64,000 nucleotides of DNA from Candidatus Schekmanbacteria bacterium (GCA_016188575.1 JACPHN010000023.1:80039-144038); one strand, 5' to 3'. Counted from the stretch's first letter, positions 9,252-18,643 are shown. Notes: generated by a model from the letters alone, not told the origin. Numbers and translations are program-made.

Positions 9252-10640
9252 TTACCCTCGATGCGGTGGCACTACCGCCACGTCCTTGAACATCTCGCGG
9301 AGCAACTCCTCGGGTTGCAAGATACCTATATCACCGAACTCGCTGACCCTGCGATTGTGCATGACGTAGCGCGCTCGGGAGACGACGTACTCGAAGTTTT
9401 GCCGGAAATCCGCCTTGTCGTGGTCGGCGAACATGGTTTCGAGCGTCTTGAGCTGAGAATCGAGGTCGGCTTTCAGCTCCGTCTTCGGCTTTTTGAAGTC
9501 ACGGGTCTGGCGTTTGGCCGCAGACGGCGGCGTCGGCAGCCCGAGGAACTGTCGTCGAAGCTCGGCAAGCCGCAGTTGAATTGGGTCGAGCCGGCGCTGG
9601 GGAGTAGACGGTGGAGCGGCCAGCAGCGCTGGGCGGCCCGAGCAGTTGGCGGCATGGATCTTGTCGTCCTTCACGATCCAGCCGAGGTTCGTTACCCGCA
9701 CGCGTGCGGAGAGATTTTTCGCGGTGTTCGTCACGAAAGGTTCGATGACGCGCTGGTGGGACTCTTGAACGTCATTGAACTGATTGAGGACGATCCAGAT
9801 GCAGAAGTACTGTATGGTGTTTGCCAGTCTTTCGACGGTCGGATGGTCGCCGAGCGCTTCGTGAAGAGATACCACGAAGTCGTCGAGAGTGGAAATGGAG
9901 TCGTCGTACACGTCCTCGACGCGATCGATCATATCGTTGAGCAGCATGGCGTACCGCCGTTTGCTCAGCTTGTTGTCGCCAATGGTCTCGTAAAATGGCG
10001 AATCCGGAGCAAAAACGATACGGAGCTTGCGAAAGAGGATCGCACGGGCCATGTCACTGGCGGCGAGGGTTGCTGACGGCAGGTGCGGCGTAAGCACGAG
10101 GATCCCGGTGTTCGACATGGGAAGGAAGTCCAAAACATTCTCGTCGAAACCGGCTTTGAGGTCCAGGACGATGTAGGTAGCATTGAGGCGGTTAATCGCC
10201 TGGATGAGCTCGGCGCGCCGTTGGGGGCGCATGTTGGTGATCTCGTCGATGAGATGCCGCGGTCCCGCGACAAATCCGAACGAGCGATAGTCGCCGTTCC
10301 GATCGAGCTTGTCGGGCAAGCTCGTGATACACTCAGCGAGCGTAAAACCCTTGCGAAAGAAGTGATACAAGTCGCGCTCGACAGGAACACCGATCGTATT
10401 CCGCACGGACGACGTACCAGTATCCAGGTCAATCAGAACGGTTCGCGCGTGCCGACTGAGCGCAATAGCGAAGTTCACGGCAAAGGTAGTCTTGCCGACG
10501 CCTCCCTTTCCCGATGAAATGGGAATGATTCTCCGCAGCCCCAAGCCGCAAACCCGCCTCGACGATCGTTGTCCTGGATCCTGTCCCGAAATGCGATTGC
10601 GTAGCCTACGCCTGCTGAACACGACTGTCAATGGCACCAC
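9252..10640 (-). CDS. MinD/ParA-family P-loop ATPase with C-terminal extension
   Basis: Deviant Walker A ATPase (SSGKGGVGKTT, about residues 42-52 of the longest frame), then TVLIDLDTGTSS and a switch-like YIVLDLKAGFDENVLDF. Family members bind membrane or DNA as ATP dimers and position complexes. After the core (about residue 290) comes a ~170-aa extension with a charged helical region (KPKTELKADLDSQLKTLETMF) not typical of MinD. The frame opens with a GTG at 10640 but the first 32 residues are Arg-rich and unlike the family; a TTG at 10544 just before LRRIIPISSGKGG is a likely real start. It heads the minus-strand TPR block. Confidence 0.8.
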   Translation of the reverse strand: MVPLTVVFSRRRLRNRISGQDPGQRSSRRVCGLGLRRIIPISSGKGGVGKTTFAVNFAIALSRHARTVLIDLDTGTSSVRNTIGVPVERDLYHFFRKGFTLAECITSLPDKLDRNGDYRSFGFVAGPRHLIDEITNMRPQRRAELIQAINRLNATYIVLDLKAGFDENVLDFLPMSNTGILVLTPHLPSATLAASDMARAILFRKLRIVFAPDSPFYETIGDNKLSKRRYAMLLNDMIDRVEDVYDDSISTLDDFVVSLHEALGDHPTVERLANTIQYFCIWIVLNQFNDVQESHQRVIEPFVTNTAKNLSARVRVTNLGWIVKDDKIHAANCSGRPALLAAPPSTPQRRLDPIQLRLAELRRQFLGLPTPPSAAKRQTRDFKKPKTELKADLDSQLKTLETMFADHDKADFRQNFEYVVSRARYVMHNRRVSEFGDIGILQPEELLREMFKDVAVVPPHRG

Positions 10641-10663
10641 CCATCGCGGGCGGAACCAGGAAA

Positions 10664-11872
10664 ATGACTGACCGAACAGGGGCTCATGGCGCGATCTCGC
10701 GTCACGACATGCGGATCGCGTTGTTCACGACGGACTCTGCCTGGACGCTGCGCTCTCTGGTGGAAGCCGGCTTTCGCGTTTGCCTGCTGATCCGACCCAT
10801 CGCGTATGGGGCGGGCGGGGCTAGTGATCGAAAGCGACGGCGACCGGGTTGGCTTCTCCGGTGCGCGGGGAGAGTCCGGCTGTGGACGCACAGTTATGAC
10901 AATCTTGACGGCGCTGCCTTTCGCTATCGGATCCCGATCGTCTGGTGTAGCCGCGCCGACAACTGGCGGTTGTTTCGACGGCTCCGCAAGGTGCGGCCAC
11001 ACTTGCTCGTGGCGGCCGGCTTTCCGTTGATCTTGCCGAGCTCCGTGCTGGACCTTGCGAGCTTTGGCGGAGTCAACGTGCATGCGTCGTTGCTCCCGCA
11101 GCTCCGCGGTCCTCAGCCAACGGCGTGGACAATCTACATGGGGATGACGGAAACAGGCGTGACCGTGCACCGCATGGCGGCCACACCCGACACCGGCGCG
11201 ATTCTGGCGCAGCGCCCGGTGCCGCGTTTCGCGTATGATGACGTTGCGAGTCTGTCGATGCGCCAGTTCCAGGCAGGTGCAGAGCTGCTTGTGGAGGTGA
11301 TCGACCAGATCCGGCGAGGAACAGCGCAGGCGCAGGAGCAAGATCCCAACGCCGGGTCGCACCGCCCGCGGATGGGCGAAGCGGAAGGACATATCGACTG
11401 GCAGCGAAGCGAGGCGGCGATCCTGGCTCACGCCCGGCTCGCCGGGTGGCTGCCACTGCACACGCGGTCAGCCGGCGTATCCTTGCGGCTCGAGCGCGTG
11501 CGAGCCCGGGGCGACCGCCTCCTGCTGCGCGACGGCCGCAAGGCCACGTTGGTGACGATGCCAGGGAGTCCGTTGCCGCCTGGCGGGGAAGTGGGCTCAC
11601 GGCCCGCCGCAGGCACCATCCTGGCCTGGTACCGGGACCACGCGCTGGTGAGCACCGCGGATGGGGCGGTGTGGGTCGGCGGACTTCGCCCGCGCCATGG
11701 TTGGCTCAGAAGGCTGTGGTGGCGGCTGCGCGGAAGCTCGACGTTGCTCCCGCCGGGAAGCCGTCTCGAGAGCTCCACGCCGTCGCAGGCTGCTCCAGGG
11801 ACCTCAGTCCCGCGTGAGGACCATGCTGAATCCGAGGCCACCGGCGGCGCAGATGGTCACGAGCCCCGTTGA
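10664..11872 (+). CDS. Formyltransferase-family protein (Fmt-like)
   Basis: About 402 aa. The N-terminal domain has the 10-formyl-THF transferase signature: NVHASLLPQLRG (the Asn and His of the N-x-H active site) and TGVTVHRMAATPDTGAILAQ with the catalytic Asp. The C-terminal half resembles the OB-like domain of methionyl-tRNA formyltransferase, with a divergent tail. It may formylate Met-tRNA or a sugar amine; no def gene is adjacent, which argues mildly against fmt itself. I chose ATG 10664 (AGGA just upstream); ATG 10709, starting MRIALFTTDS, fits the fold equally well. It converges with and overlaps the thiolase gene by 69 nt. Confidence 0.75.
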   Translation: MTDRTGAHGAISRHDMRIALFTTDSAWTLRSLVEAGFRVCLLIRPIAYGAGGASDRKRRRPGWLLRCAGRVRLWTHSYDNLDGAAFRYRIPIVWCSRADNWRLFRRLRKVRPHLLVAAGFPLILPSSVLDLASFGGVNVHASLLPQLRGPQPTAWTIYMGMTETGVTVHRMAATPDTGAILAQRPVPRFAYDDVASLSMRQFQAGAELLVEVIDQIRRGTAQAQEQDPNAGSHRPRMGEAEGHIDWQRSEAAILAHARLAGWLPLHTRSAGVSLRLERVRARGDRLLLRDGRKATLVTMPGSPLPPGGEVGSRPAAGTILAWYRDHALVSTADGAVWVGGLRPRHGWLRRLWWRLRGSSTLLPPGSRLESSTPSQAAPGTSVPREDHAESEATGGADGHEPR

Positions 11873-13102
11873 CAGGTCGCGGCGCTTGAGCTCCTTGAGC
11901 AGAGTCATGACCAACCGCGCTCCGGTAGCGCCGAAGGGGTGACCGATCGCGATCGAGCCGCCGTTGACATTGAGCTTGTCCAGCTCGGGGGCGCCCATGG
12001 CTTGCGTTCGTCCGAGCTTCTCCTTGGCGAACTTGTCGGAAGCCATCTTTTGCAGGTTGGAGAGGACCTGAGCCGCGAAGGCCTCGTGCATTTCCACCAG
12101 GTCGATGTCGGCGAGCGTCATGCCCGCACGTTCCAGGGCCAGCGGCGCCGAATACGCGGGGCCAAGGAGCAACTGCTCCTTTTGGATATCCAGCGCTGCC
12201 ACCGCCCAGGAGCGAATGAAGCCGAGCGGTTCCAGACCGAGCTCGCGGGCCCGCGTGGCGCTGGCAAGGAGCACGGCCGAAGCACCGTCGGTAAGGGGCG
12301 ACGCGTTGCCGGCGGTAATCGTTCCGTGCTTCTTGTCGAAGACGGGGCGGAGCTTGGCGAGCTTCTCCAGAGAGGAATCCGAACGAACGTCGGTGTCGGT
12401 CTCGACGATCGTCTCGTAGGCCGGCGGAATGGGCACGGCAACGAGCTCCGCCGCCAATCTGCCGCTGGCGACGGCGGCGGCGGCGCGCTGATGGCTCAGC
12501 AGCGCGAGCTCGTCCTGGGCTTCGCGGGTAATGCCGTTTTCCTTGGCCATGATCTCGGCGCTGTCGCCCATCGTCAGGCCGGTGGTCGGCTCGGTGAGGC
12601 CGGGAGCAGCGGGAAGCAGGGCGGAGGGGTTGGCGACGAGCTTCTTCACCAGGGCCAGGTAGTCAGCGGGTCCCTTGGCCTTGCTGGCTTCCTGGAGCAG
12701 GTGTGTCAGCTCTCTAGTTGCCACGGCGCGCATGGCGCTGATCGACTCGCCGCCGCCGGCGATCGCCAGCCGGGCGTGGCCAAGCGTGATGTCACAGGCG
12801 GCCGAAGCGATTGCCTGGCCAGACGAGGCGCAGTACATCTGGACCGTGTATGCGGGGGTGGCATTGGGTATGCCGGAGCGAAGCACAACCTCGCGGCCGA
12901 GATTTGGTCCTTCTACGGGAGCTCCGACGATGCCGAAAACGGCTTCGTCCACGTCCGACGGCGCCACACCAGCTCGGCTGAGGAGCTCCGTTGTCGCGAT
13001 TCGCGCGAGATCGGCCGCCGACATGTCCTTGTATACGGTCCACGCCCGCGCAAAAGGCGTCCGCACTCCGTCGATAACCGCAACCCGGCCGTTTCCGCTC
13101 AT
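11804..13102 (-). CDS. fadI: Acetyl-CoA acyltransferase (FadI-type thiolase)
   Basis: Thiolase that cleaves 3-ketoacyl-CoA in beta-oxidation. Key residues are visible: nucleophile Cys91 in QMYCASSG, EMHEAFAAQ with the FadI-type HEAFA instead of NEAFG, GHPFGATGARL, and the C-terminal base Cys in CAAGGLG. It is about 432 aa, normal size. ATG 13102 is preceded by GAAGGAGA at good spacing; the frame extends to 13150 without a better start. No fadJ/3-hydroxyacyl-CoA dehydrogenase partner is adjacent in this window, unlike the usual fadJI arrangement. Confidence 0.9.
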   Translation of the reverse strand: MSGNGRVAVIDGVRTPFARAWTVYKDMSAADLARIATTELLSRAGVAPSDVDEAVFGIVGAPVEGPNLGREVVLRSGIPNATPAYTVQMYCASSGQAIASAACDITLGHARLAIAGGGESISAMRAVATRELTHLLQEASKAKGPADYLALVKKLVANPSALLPAAPGLTEPTTGLTMGDSAEIMAKENGITREAQDELALLSHQRAAAAVASGRLAAELVAVPIPPAYETIVETDTDVRSDSSLEKLAKLRPVFDKKHGTITAGNASPLTDGASAVLLASATRARELGLEPLGFIRSWAVAALDIQKEQLLLGPAYSAPLALERAGMTLADIDLVEMHEAFAAQVLSNLQKMASDKFAKEKLGRTQAMGAPELDKLNVNGGSIAIGHPFGATGARLVMTLLKELKRRDLSTGLVTICAAGGLGFSMVLTRD

Positions 13103-13405
13103 CCGCTGGTCTCCTTCGTGAACCGGTCTCTGCGACCTGGGCGGTCGCAATGCAGTGCGTCAATTTGTAGCGCCGCCGCGCTGGAAACGCAACCGCGATG
13201 GCATGGCCTGAACCCACCGCCTGGCTGAGTGCAATCTGCGTGGCAAGCGCATCACGAAGACCCCCCACCTTACCGCCCCCCGCCAGCGGGGGGACGGACG
13301 GAGGGAGGGCGGATTCGGGGCATCGCTGGACCGCTTGCGTCCTCAGCGGCGCGGCGGCACAATGATCCGGGCATTGCTTGTCCTTGCCGACAGTGGGAGT
13401 AGAGA
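13103..13405. other. Intergenic region between divergent genes, repeat-bearing
   Basis: 303 bases between the divergent thiolase and binding-protein genes. Much of it is a copy of the mosaic GC-palindrome repeat (13207-13320). No gene is seen. Promoters for both flanking genes should lie here, but I cannot pick convincing boxes. Confidence 0.6.
13207..13320. repeat. GC-palindrome mosaic repeat, copy 1
   Basis: Contains CCTGAACCCACCGCCTG (13207-13223), AAGCGCATCACGAAGA (13245-13260), a CCCCCCACCT tract and a hairpin CCCCCCGC-CA-GCGGGGGG (13276-13293). The same modules recur at 57062-57192 in another arrangement: the 17-mer is inverted and the CGCATCA motif is at both ends. It is probably a non-autonomous repeat family of this genome. 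Confidence 0.6.
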
Positions 13406-14443
13406 GTGGACGCCAACATGCCGGACTCCGAGCGTCGCGAGGGCGAGCCCGGTTCGCCGGGGCACCGCCTGCCCGCAACCGCCCCGCGCCTGGTCGTGCG
13501 GCCGCGGGCTAACCGCCCGCGCGTCATGCTCGTACTGTTCGTAGCCGCAGCCGGCGCCACTGCCTGGCTGTGGTGGGCTTTGATCGGGCGCGTTCCGGTC
13601 GTCGATCTGTCGTCCGCGGCGGTCCGCTATCTGGGATCGCACCCGCCCCCGCCGCCGCTCTACATTTCGCCGGTTTTGGCGCGGGATCGGAGCAGCCACG
13701 TGTATGCAGGCTTTGCGGATTACCTGTCCCGCTGCCTGCAGCGGCCGGTGCGCGTGCTTCAGCGCCGCACCTACCGCGAGGTTTACGAGCTGCTACGCCG
13801 TAGCCGCCTCGATCTGGCGGCGCTCAGCACGGGCGCCTTTCTGCGTTCGCAGTCGGAGCGTGTCCTCATCGAGGCAGTTGCAGTGCCGATCTTTCGCCAC
13901 GGCGAGAAAACACAGGCGCTGGTCATCGTCGGCGCTCAGTCTCCGTACCAGACGATCAATGACTTGCAGGGACACTCGTTCGCCTTTACGGATCCGCTGT
14001 CGCTCATCGGACACTATTATCCGGTGTCGCTACTTTCAGGCGACGGAGCTGATCCCCACACTTTTTTTGCGTCGACGCTCTTTACCTACAGTCACGTGGG
14101 CAGCGTGCGCGCCGTGCTCGATGGGGTAGTCGACGCGGCCGCGGTCGATAGCCGGGCGTTCGCGGAGGAGACGAGCCGCGACCCCGAGCTCGGCGCTCGG
14201 ATTCGCGTCATTCACCAGTCCCCTCCGCTCGGTAATCAGCCCTTCGTGGTGCCGCGGGCACAGGACCCGGTGCTACGCGAAGCGATCCGCGCGGCGATGC
14301 TACGCATGAGCACGGACGAAAGGGGCGCGCGCGTGCTTGCCGATCTCGGCGTGGAGCGCTTCGCCAACCCAGTTCCGGAAATGTACGTCGAGGCCGCCGA
14401 GGTCGTCGCACGCGCCCGCCGTCATCTGCAGGTGAGGCCGTGA
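13406..14443 (+). CDS. PhnD/SsuA-like substrate-binding protein, membrane-anchored
   Basis: 345 aa. A basic N-terminus and one hydrophobic segment (VMLVLFVAAAGATAWLWWALIG, about residues 40-61) are followed by a periplasmic-binding-protein type 2 fold resembling PhnD. Typical elements are YAGFADYLSRCLQRPV, RRSRLDLAALSTGAFL and QTINDLQGHSFAFTDPLSLIGHYYP. The ligand is unknown. No ABC permease or ATPase is nearby. Instead its stop overlaps the histidine kinase gene by 4 nt (GTGA), so it probably senses a ligand for that kinase. I chose GTG 13406, with GGGAG upstream; ATG 13418 is possible. Confidence 0.82.
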   Translation: MDANMPDSERREGEPGSPGHRLPATAPRLVVRPRANRPRVMLVLFVAAAGATAWLWWALIGRVPVVDLSSAAVRYLGSHPPPPPLYISPVLARDRSSHVYAGFADYLSRCLQRPVRVLQRRTYREVYELLRRSRLDLAALSTGAFLRSQSERVLIEAVAVPIFRHGEKTQALVIVGAQSPYQTINDLQGHSFAFTDPLSLIGHYYPVSLLSGDGADPHTFFASTLFTYSHVGSVRAVLDGVVDAAAVDSRAFAEETSRDPELGARIRVIHQSPPLGNQPFVVPRAQDPVLREAIRAAMLRMSTDERGARVLADLGVERFANPVPEMYVEAAEVVARARRHLQVRP

Positions 14444-15885
14444 GGCGAAGCTTACCGCGTCTGCGCACGAGCATCGCCGGCCAGTTCGTCGGCCTCTTGT
14501 TGCTCTGGAGCTTGCTTATCGTCGCCTGGCTCGGGTACCAGCTTTTCGCGACAACTCGTGCCTTTTTCGCGGAGCGCGGCGCCCAGACGGTCCGCGCGCT
14601 TGCCGCCGAGTGCGCGTTTCTCGTGTATCACGAGGATCTTGAAGCGCTGGCGGAAGTCTTCGCGCGGTACCGCCTGGCATTTCCGGATATTCGCTACGTG
14701 GCCGTGATGGAGACCAGCGGCCAGGTGTTGGCGAGCACCGTGCCCGGGGGGCTGCCCCGCGACTTGCTGGCCTTGGCGCACCGTCAGCCGAAAGTGGATG
14801 GCCTTTCCGTCGAGCTGATCCGCTCGGCCACGGACGGGGATCTGATCTACGATTATCAGTTCTCGCGTCCGACCTTTTGGGTGCGGCTGGGGCTCAGCGC
14901 CAGTCCGCTCAGCGAGCTCGCGTGGTCCGCGCTGGTGATCGGCGCTGCTGGCAGTCTGCTGGTCTTTGTTGGGATTGTGATCGTGGCTACCCGTGTGAGT
15001 CGGCCGATCGAGGATCTGAGCCGGGGGATGGCGCGACTCGCGTCGCTGCAGGAAGGGGGTCAAGGGGCGCTATCCGAGAGCTCGACCTGGGAAACGGCGA
15101 CGCTTGCCGGCGGCATACATCAGCTCGTCGAACAGCTCGCGGAGCGCACCCGACAGCTCGACAGGAGCAAGAAGCTGGCGTACCTTGGGGAGATTTCGAC
15201 CGGCGTCGTCCACGAGCTCAGCAACCCGCTAGGGGTAGTGGCGATCAACAGCGGTTTTCTGGTAGCGCGCCGAGAGTCGGGCGAGCTGAGCGACGGGGCA
15301 GCCGAGGAAGTCGACCGGCTGGCGATCGCGGTCAAACACGTGACGCTGGTGGTTCGCAAGCTGCTCCAGTTCGCGCGTCACGCGACTCACCCGGCCGCGC
15401 CGCGGCTGCGCGCGGTGCGCCTCGACCGCCTCGTCGCCGAAACGCTTGAGCTGGCGCAGGACCGTGTCCTTGCCCGCGGCTGCGCGGTGCGAGTCCAGCT
15501 TCCCGAGCAACTCGGCCCGATTCGGTGTGACGAGCATGGCCTCCAGCAAGTACTCTTGAACCTGCTAGCCAACGCTCTGGACGCCGTGTCGGGCGGGTGC
15601 GAGATTCGCCTGGAAGCTGCGGTGGAGAATGGCGATTGGCTCGTGCTACACGTGACGGACGTCGGGGCAGGGATGACGGAGGAGGTGTTGCGGAAATGTC
15701 GTGAACCGTTCTTCACCACGAAGGGACCAGAAGGCGGAACGGGTCTGGGCCTGGCCATTTCGGATTCGATCGTGCGCGCCCATGGAGGTCAGCTCGAGCT
15801 GACCAGCGCGCCGGGCAGGGGCACGCGAGCCACGGTGCGCATTCCGATCGCCGGACCGGGAGGAGAGCATGGCGAGCTCACCTAG
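14440..15885 (+). CDS. Membrane sensor histidine kinase
   Basis: 481 aa. TM1 about residues 14-36, a ~125-residue periplasmic sensor domain, TM2 about 164-184, a HAMP-like region, a dimerisation helix with phospho-His259 in [11 protein letters not shown], and an HATPase domain (N-box [10 protein letters not shown] around residue 378, [26 protein letters not shown]). The HELSNP form is typical of NtrB-like kinases paired with sigma-54 regulators, and such a regulator follows with a 17-nt overlap. GTG start overlaps the binding-protein stop. It probably phosphorylates the regulator at 15869 in response to the PhnD-like protein. Confidence 0.9.
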   Translation: MRRSLPRLRTSIAGQFVGLLLLWSLLIVAWLGYQLFATTRAFFAERGAQTVRALAAECAFLVYHEDLEALAEVFARYRLAFPDIRYVAVMETSGQVLASTVPGGLPRDLLALAHRQPKVDGLSVELIRSATDGDLIYDYQFSRPTFWVRLGLSASPLSELAWSALVIGAAGSLLVFVGIVIVATRVSRPIEDLSRGMARLASLQEGGQGALSESSTWETATLAGGIHQLVEQLAERTRQLDRSKKLAYLGEISTGVVHELSNPLGVVAINSGFLVARRESGELSDGAAEEVDRLAIAVKHVTLVVRKLLQFARHATHPAAPRLRAVRLDRLVAETLELAQDRVLARGCAVRVQLPEQLGPIRCDEHGLQQVLLNLLANALDAVSGGCEIRLEAAVENGDWLVLHVTDVGAGMTEEVLRKCREPFFTTKGPEGGTGLGLAISDSIVRAHGGQLELTSAPGRGTRATVRIPIAGPGGEHGELT

Positions 15886-17074
15886 CGCGTGCGGACGCAT
15901 TCTCATCGTTGAGGACGACCAGGCGATGCGGGCAAGCTGCCGGCAGGCGCTGCAGCAGGCGGGGTATGAGGTCCTGGAGGCGGCGGCGCCGACCACGGCG
16001 TATGCGCTGTTGTGCCGCGAGGAAATCGATCTGGTGGTCACGGACCTGCGCATGCCCGAAGGGGGCGGCCAGCGGGTGCTCGCCGACACGCGCGAGGTGT
16101 CGCCGGACACTCCGGTGATTCTCATTACCGCGTTTCCGAGTGTCGAGTCCGCGGTGGAGGCGTTCAAGTCCGGGGTGCTCGACTATCTACCGAAGCCGTT
16201 CACCGGCGAGGAGCTGATCGAAGCCGTGCAGGCAGCGCTGAGCGTGGGTCGGGCGCGTGATCGGGCGGCGCTGCTGCGACGCATGGGGCCGGCGGGGGCA
16301 CAGGCCGCGGGGGCGATTGGCAGCTCCCCGGCGTTTCTGGCGATGCTCGCCGAGGCCCGCCGGGTAGCGGCACTGGACGGTTCCGTGGTCGTCACCGGGG
16401 AAACGGGCTCGGGGAAGGAGCTCGTGGCGCGCGCCATCCACCAGTCCTCGACGCGAGCGAATGGCCCGTTTGTCGCCGTAAACTGCGCTGCGATTGCCGA
16501 GAATCTGCTCGAATCGGAGCTCTTCGGCTACGAGCGCGGCGCGTTCACTGGTGCGGCGGCCGCCAAGCCGGGCCTGATCGAGCACGCTGACCTCGGTACG
16601 CTGTTTCTCGACGAGCTCGGGGATCTGGCGAGCTCGGCACAGGCCAAGCTGCTGCGCGCGCTCGAGGAACGGGCCGTACGGCGCGTCGGGGGCTTGGCCT
16701 TGATCCCGGTGGATTTCCGCATCGTGGCCGCGACGAACCGCGACCTGCGCGCGGAGGTCCGCGCCGGGCGCTTCCGCGAGGACATCTACTACCACAACGT
16801 GGTGCAGAAGGTCCTGGCGCGCGCCACCGGGCCGCTGATCACCGCCGATGACTTGCGCCGCGCCGGGCTCCAGCCGGAACCGGTGCGGGCGGTCTCCGCG
16901 GGCGTTAGTGCGCGCGACGAGGCGGTAACGTCCTTCGAGCGGCACTATGTGGAGGAGGCGCTCCGCCAGCACCATGGGAACATCACGCACGCAGCGCGCG
17001 CCCTCGGCATTCATCGCGCCACCTTGCACCGCCTCATCAAAAAGCTCGGCGTCGCCACTGACAGCGCGTCCTGA
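15869..17074 (+). CDS. NtrC-family sigma-54 response regulator with deleted AAA+ segment
   Basis: 401 aa. Receiver domain with acceptor Asp59 and Lys109; AAA+ domain with Walker A GETGSGKE (177-184), an intact sigma-54-contacting GAFTGA (224-229) and Walker B TLFLDEL (244-250); Fis-type HTH at the C-terminus ([20 protein letters not shown]). After REDIYYH (304-309) the sequence jumps straight to [10 protein letters not shown], the motif that normally follows WPGNVRELE. About 60-80 residues holding the AAA+ lid and sensor II are therefore absent, in frame. DNA binding and phosphorylation should survive, but ATP-driven sigma-54 activation is doubtful. Confidence 0.88.
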   Translation: MASSPSACGRILIVEDDQAMRASCRQALQQAGYEVLEAAAPTTAYALLCREEIDLVVTDLRMPEGGGQRVLADTREVSPDTPVILITAFPSVESAVEAFKSGVLDYLPKPFTGEELIEAVQAALSVGRARDRAALLRRMGPAGAQAAGAIGSSPAFLAMLAEARRVAALDGSVVVTGETGSGKELVARAIHQSSTRANGPFVAVNCAAIAENLLESELFGYERGAFTGAAAAKPGLIEHADLGTLFLDELGDLASSAQAKLLRALEERAVRRVGGLALIPVDFRIVAATNRDLRAEVRAGRFREDIYYHNVVQKVLARATGPLITADDLRRAGLQPEPVRAVSAGVSARDEAVTSFERHYVEEALRQHHGNITHAARALGIHRATLHRLIKKLGVATDSAS

Positions 17075-17105
17075 CCCACCAGCGGTCACGTGCGGCGCGG
17101 CGCAC

Positions 17106-18035
17106 CTATCGCAGCGCCAATACCACCTTGCGCAGCTCCGTCCCGTTATCCTCGGGGCAAAGAAAGACGAGGCCATCCACCAGATCGCGGAGCTGCGCCA
17201 CTTGTGCCAGCACCTCGGCGGCCGTGAGCGGCGCGAGCGCCTTGCGGCCACCCGGTGCGCGCAGATGTATGCGCTGGACCGTGCCGTCCGGCCGCTGACG
17301 CGTCTCCCACCGCGCCGGCGCCATGGAAAGCTGCGCATAGACGGGTACGTGCGCCGCCCCCTTTCTCACCATAGCGATCAACCGCGCGGCGGCACTGCGG
17401 AAGTCCGGTGCGGGATCAACCTGGAAGCGCTGCAGTTGCACGGTGAAAAGATCCACGAGCGGCGCAACGCGCTCCCCATCCTTTTCCAGCAGGACATTGT
17501 CGGGGCAAAAGGCCAGCCGTGTCTTGAGCTCGTCGGTCAGTTTCCGCGCGCGGCCAACGGCGGCGGGGAGGTCTGCGTAGTCCTCAGGCGGGGTCTTGCT
17601 GGCCCGCCATTGCTCAGGGTTGAACGACACGAAGTCGACCCTGGCCTCGCGCAGTTTTTCCCGCGCCTGCCGGATCTGCTCGATCGACATGAAGCTGACC
17701 AGCGTTTTGGCCTTGGGCAGCGGTCTCACGAGAGATAGCTTTCCTCCCCAGTAGAAAACGCCATCGGCCTCGGTAAGCAAGTCATCGTAACGGTCCACTG
17801 TCGCCTGGCCGCCGCAGAGGCCGAGGATCAGGGGCAGGTGCTGGGGTTCGGCGCGCAGTGGAGGGCCACTGCCGAGCTGTGTGGCAAGGAGCATGAGAAA
17901 CAGCGGAAGGTGAGCACAGGGGCGACCGCGTCTGCACAAGCGCGCGATGAATCGCGCGCTTACTCTCTTCGCAACGACGTAGCGGCGCGACTTATCGCGC
18001 CGTGATGCATGAGCGTATGCCATGGTGCGCATCAA
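17106..18035 (-). CDS. Hypothetical secreted protein
   Basis: Up to 309 aa with no family I recognise. A hydrophobic stretch (HLPLFLMLLATQLGSGPPLRA) looks like a signal peptide cleaved before EPQHLPL. The mature part (~250 aa) looks like a TIM-barrel or glycoside-hydrolase-like fold: LILGLCGGQATVDRYDDLLTEADGVFYWGG, LVSFMSIEQIRQA, VDFVSFNPEQW, VDGLVFLCPEDNG. ATG 18035 has a GGGGGA upstream, but the first ~45 residues are coded by two palindromic repeats, so TTG 17939 or ATG 17894 may be the real start. It converges on the regulator gene with a 31-nt gap. Confidence 0.6.
   Translation of the reverse strand: MMRTMAYAHASRRDKSRRYVVAKRVSARFIARLCRRGRPCAHLPLFLMLLATQLGSGPPLRAEPQHLPLILGLCGGQATVDRYDDLLTEADGVFYWGGKLSLVRPLPKAKTLVSFMSIEQIRQAREKLREARVDFVSFNPEQWRASKTPPEDYADLPAAVGRARKLTDELKTRLAFCPDNVLLEKDGERVAPLVDLFTVQLQRFQVDPAPDFRSAAARLIAMVRKGAAHVPVYAQLSMAPARWETRQRPDGTVQRIHLRAPGGRKALAPLTAAEVLAQVAQLRDLVDGLVFLCPEDNGTELRKVVLALR
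17939..18001. repeat. REP-like double palindrome
   Basis: Two adjacent palindromes. The first is AGCGCGCGAT-GA-ATCGCGCGCT (17939-17960, perfect 10-bp arms); the second is GGCGCGA-CTTA-TCGCGCC (17984-18001). The core CGCGATGAATCGCG recurs at 34853-34874 and 62392-62411. Paired palindromes of this type are REP/BIME-like. Confidence 0.75.
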
Positions 18036-18256
18036 GCGTCCCCCGTCGAGGCAGGAAGGAGGGCGATTCGACAGGAACAGGATAGTACACCGGGACGCCG
18101 CGGATTTCGCGGGTCGGATGTCGCGCGTCGCGCTGGCGCGTCACTGTCGCGGCCCTGCGGCGGTGCGGCAGCGACCACACCAGGAGAGATGCCGTCGTGA
18201 AAAGCTCGCGGTGTTGGCATGCTCATTGCTACTCAGTGATCCGGAGAAGACGGATC

Positions 18257-18643
18257 ATGAACACATGTAACGCTTCAACCCTCCTGGTCTGCAGCCCCGA
18301 ACCGGAGATCGCTGTCGCGCTCGAACGCAAGCTCGGCGAGCAGCGGATGCGGGTCGTGGCCGTAGCACCGGGAGTCGCCTTCGTGCGCAGCGTGATGGCC
18401 GAGCGGCCGCTGATGGCGGTGCTCGATCGCGTTGACGAGCGGCCGGTGGCGGCCCAGATGGAAGTCGAGCTTTTGAAAATCGCCAGGCCAGAAGTGCGCA
18501 TTGTCGTGCTGAGCGCGCACTCAACGCCACACGACGCGGCACTGCTCAAGCAAGGGGTGCTGTATTTCGTCGCGCAGTCATGGCGACAGGTGCTGGCGCA
18601 GGTGGTCGACGCGGCAATACAGGCTGAAGCGACAAGAGCGTGA
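18257..18643 (+). CDS. Degenerate receiver-domain protein
   Basis: 128 aa, a stand-alone response-regulator receiver-like fold (TLLVCSPEPEIAVALERKLGEQ, PLMAVLDRVDERP, VRIVVLSAHSTPHDAALLKQGV). The acidic pair expected after strand 1 is missing (CSPEPE), and the conserved Lys after strand 5 is replaced (FVAQSW), though an Asp is present near the acceptor site (VLDRVD). It is therefore probably a pseudo-receiver that signals without normal phosphotransfer. GGAGA lies 9 nt before ATG 18257. It sits between the two-component pair and an HDOD gene, suggesting a shared signalling role. Confidence 0.62.
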   Translation: MNTCNASTLLVCSPEPEIAVALERKLGEQRMRVVAVAPGVAFVRSVMAERPLMAVLDRVDERPVAAQMEVELLKIARPEVRIVVLSAHSTPHDAALLKQGVLYFVAQSWRQVLAQVVDAAIQAEATRA

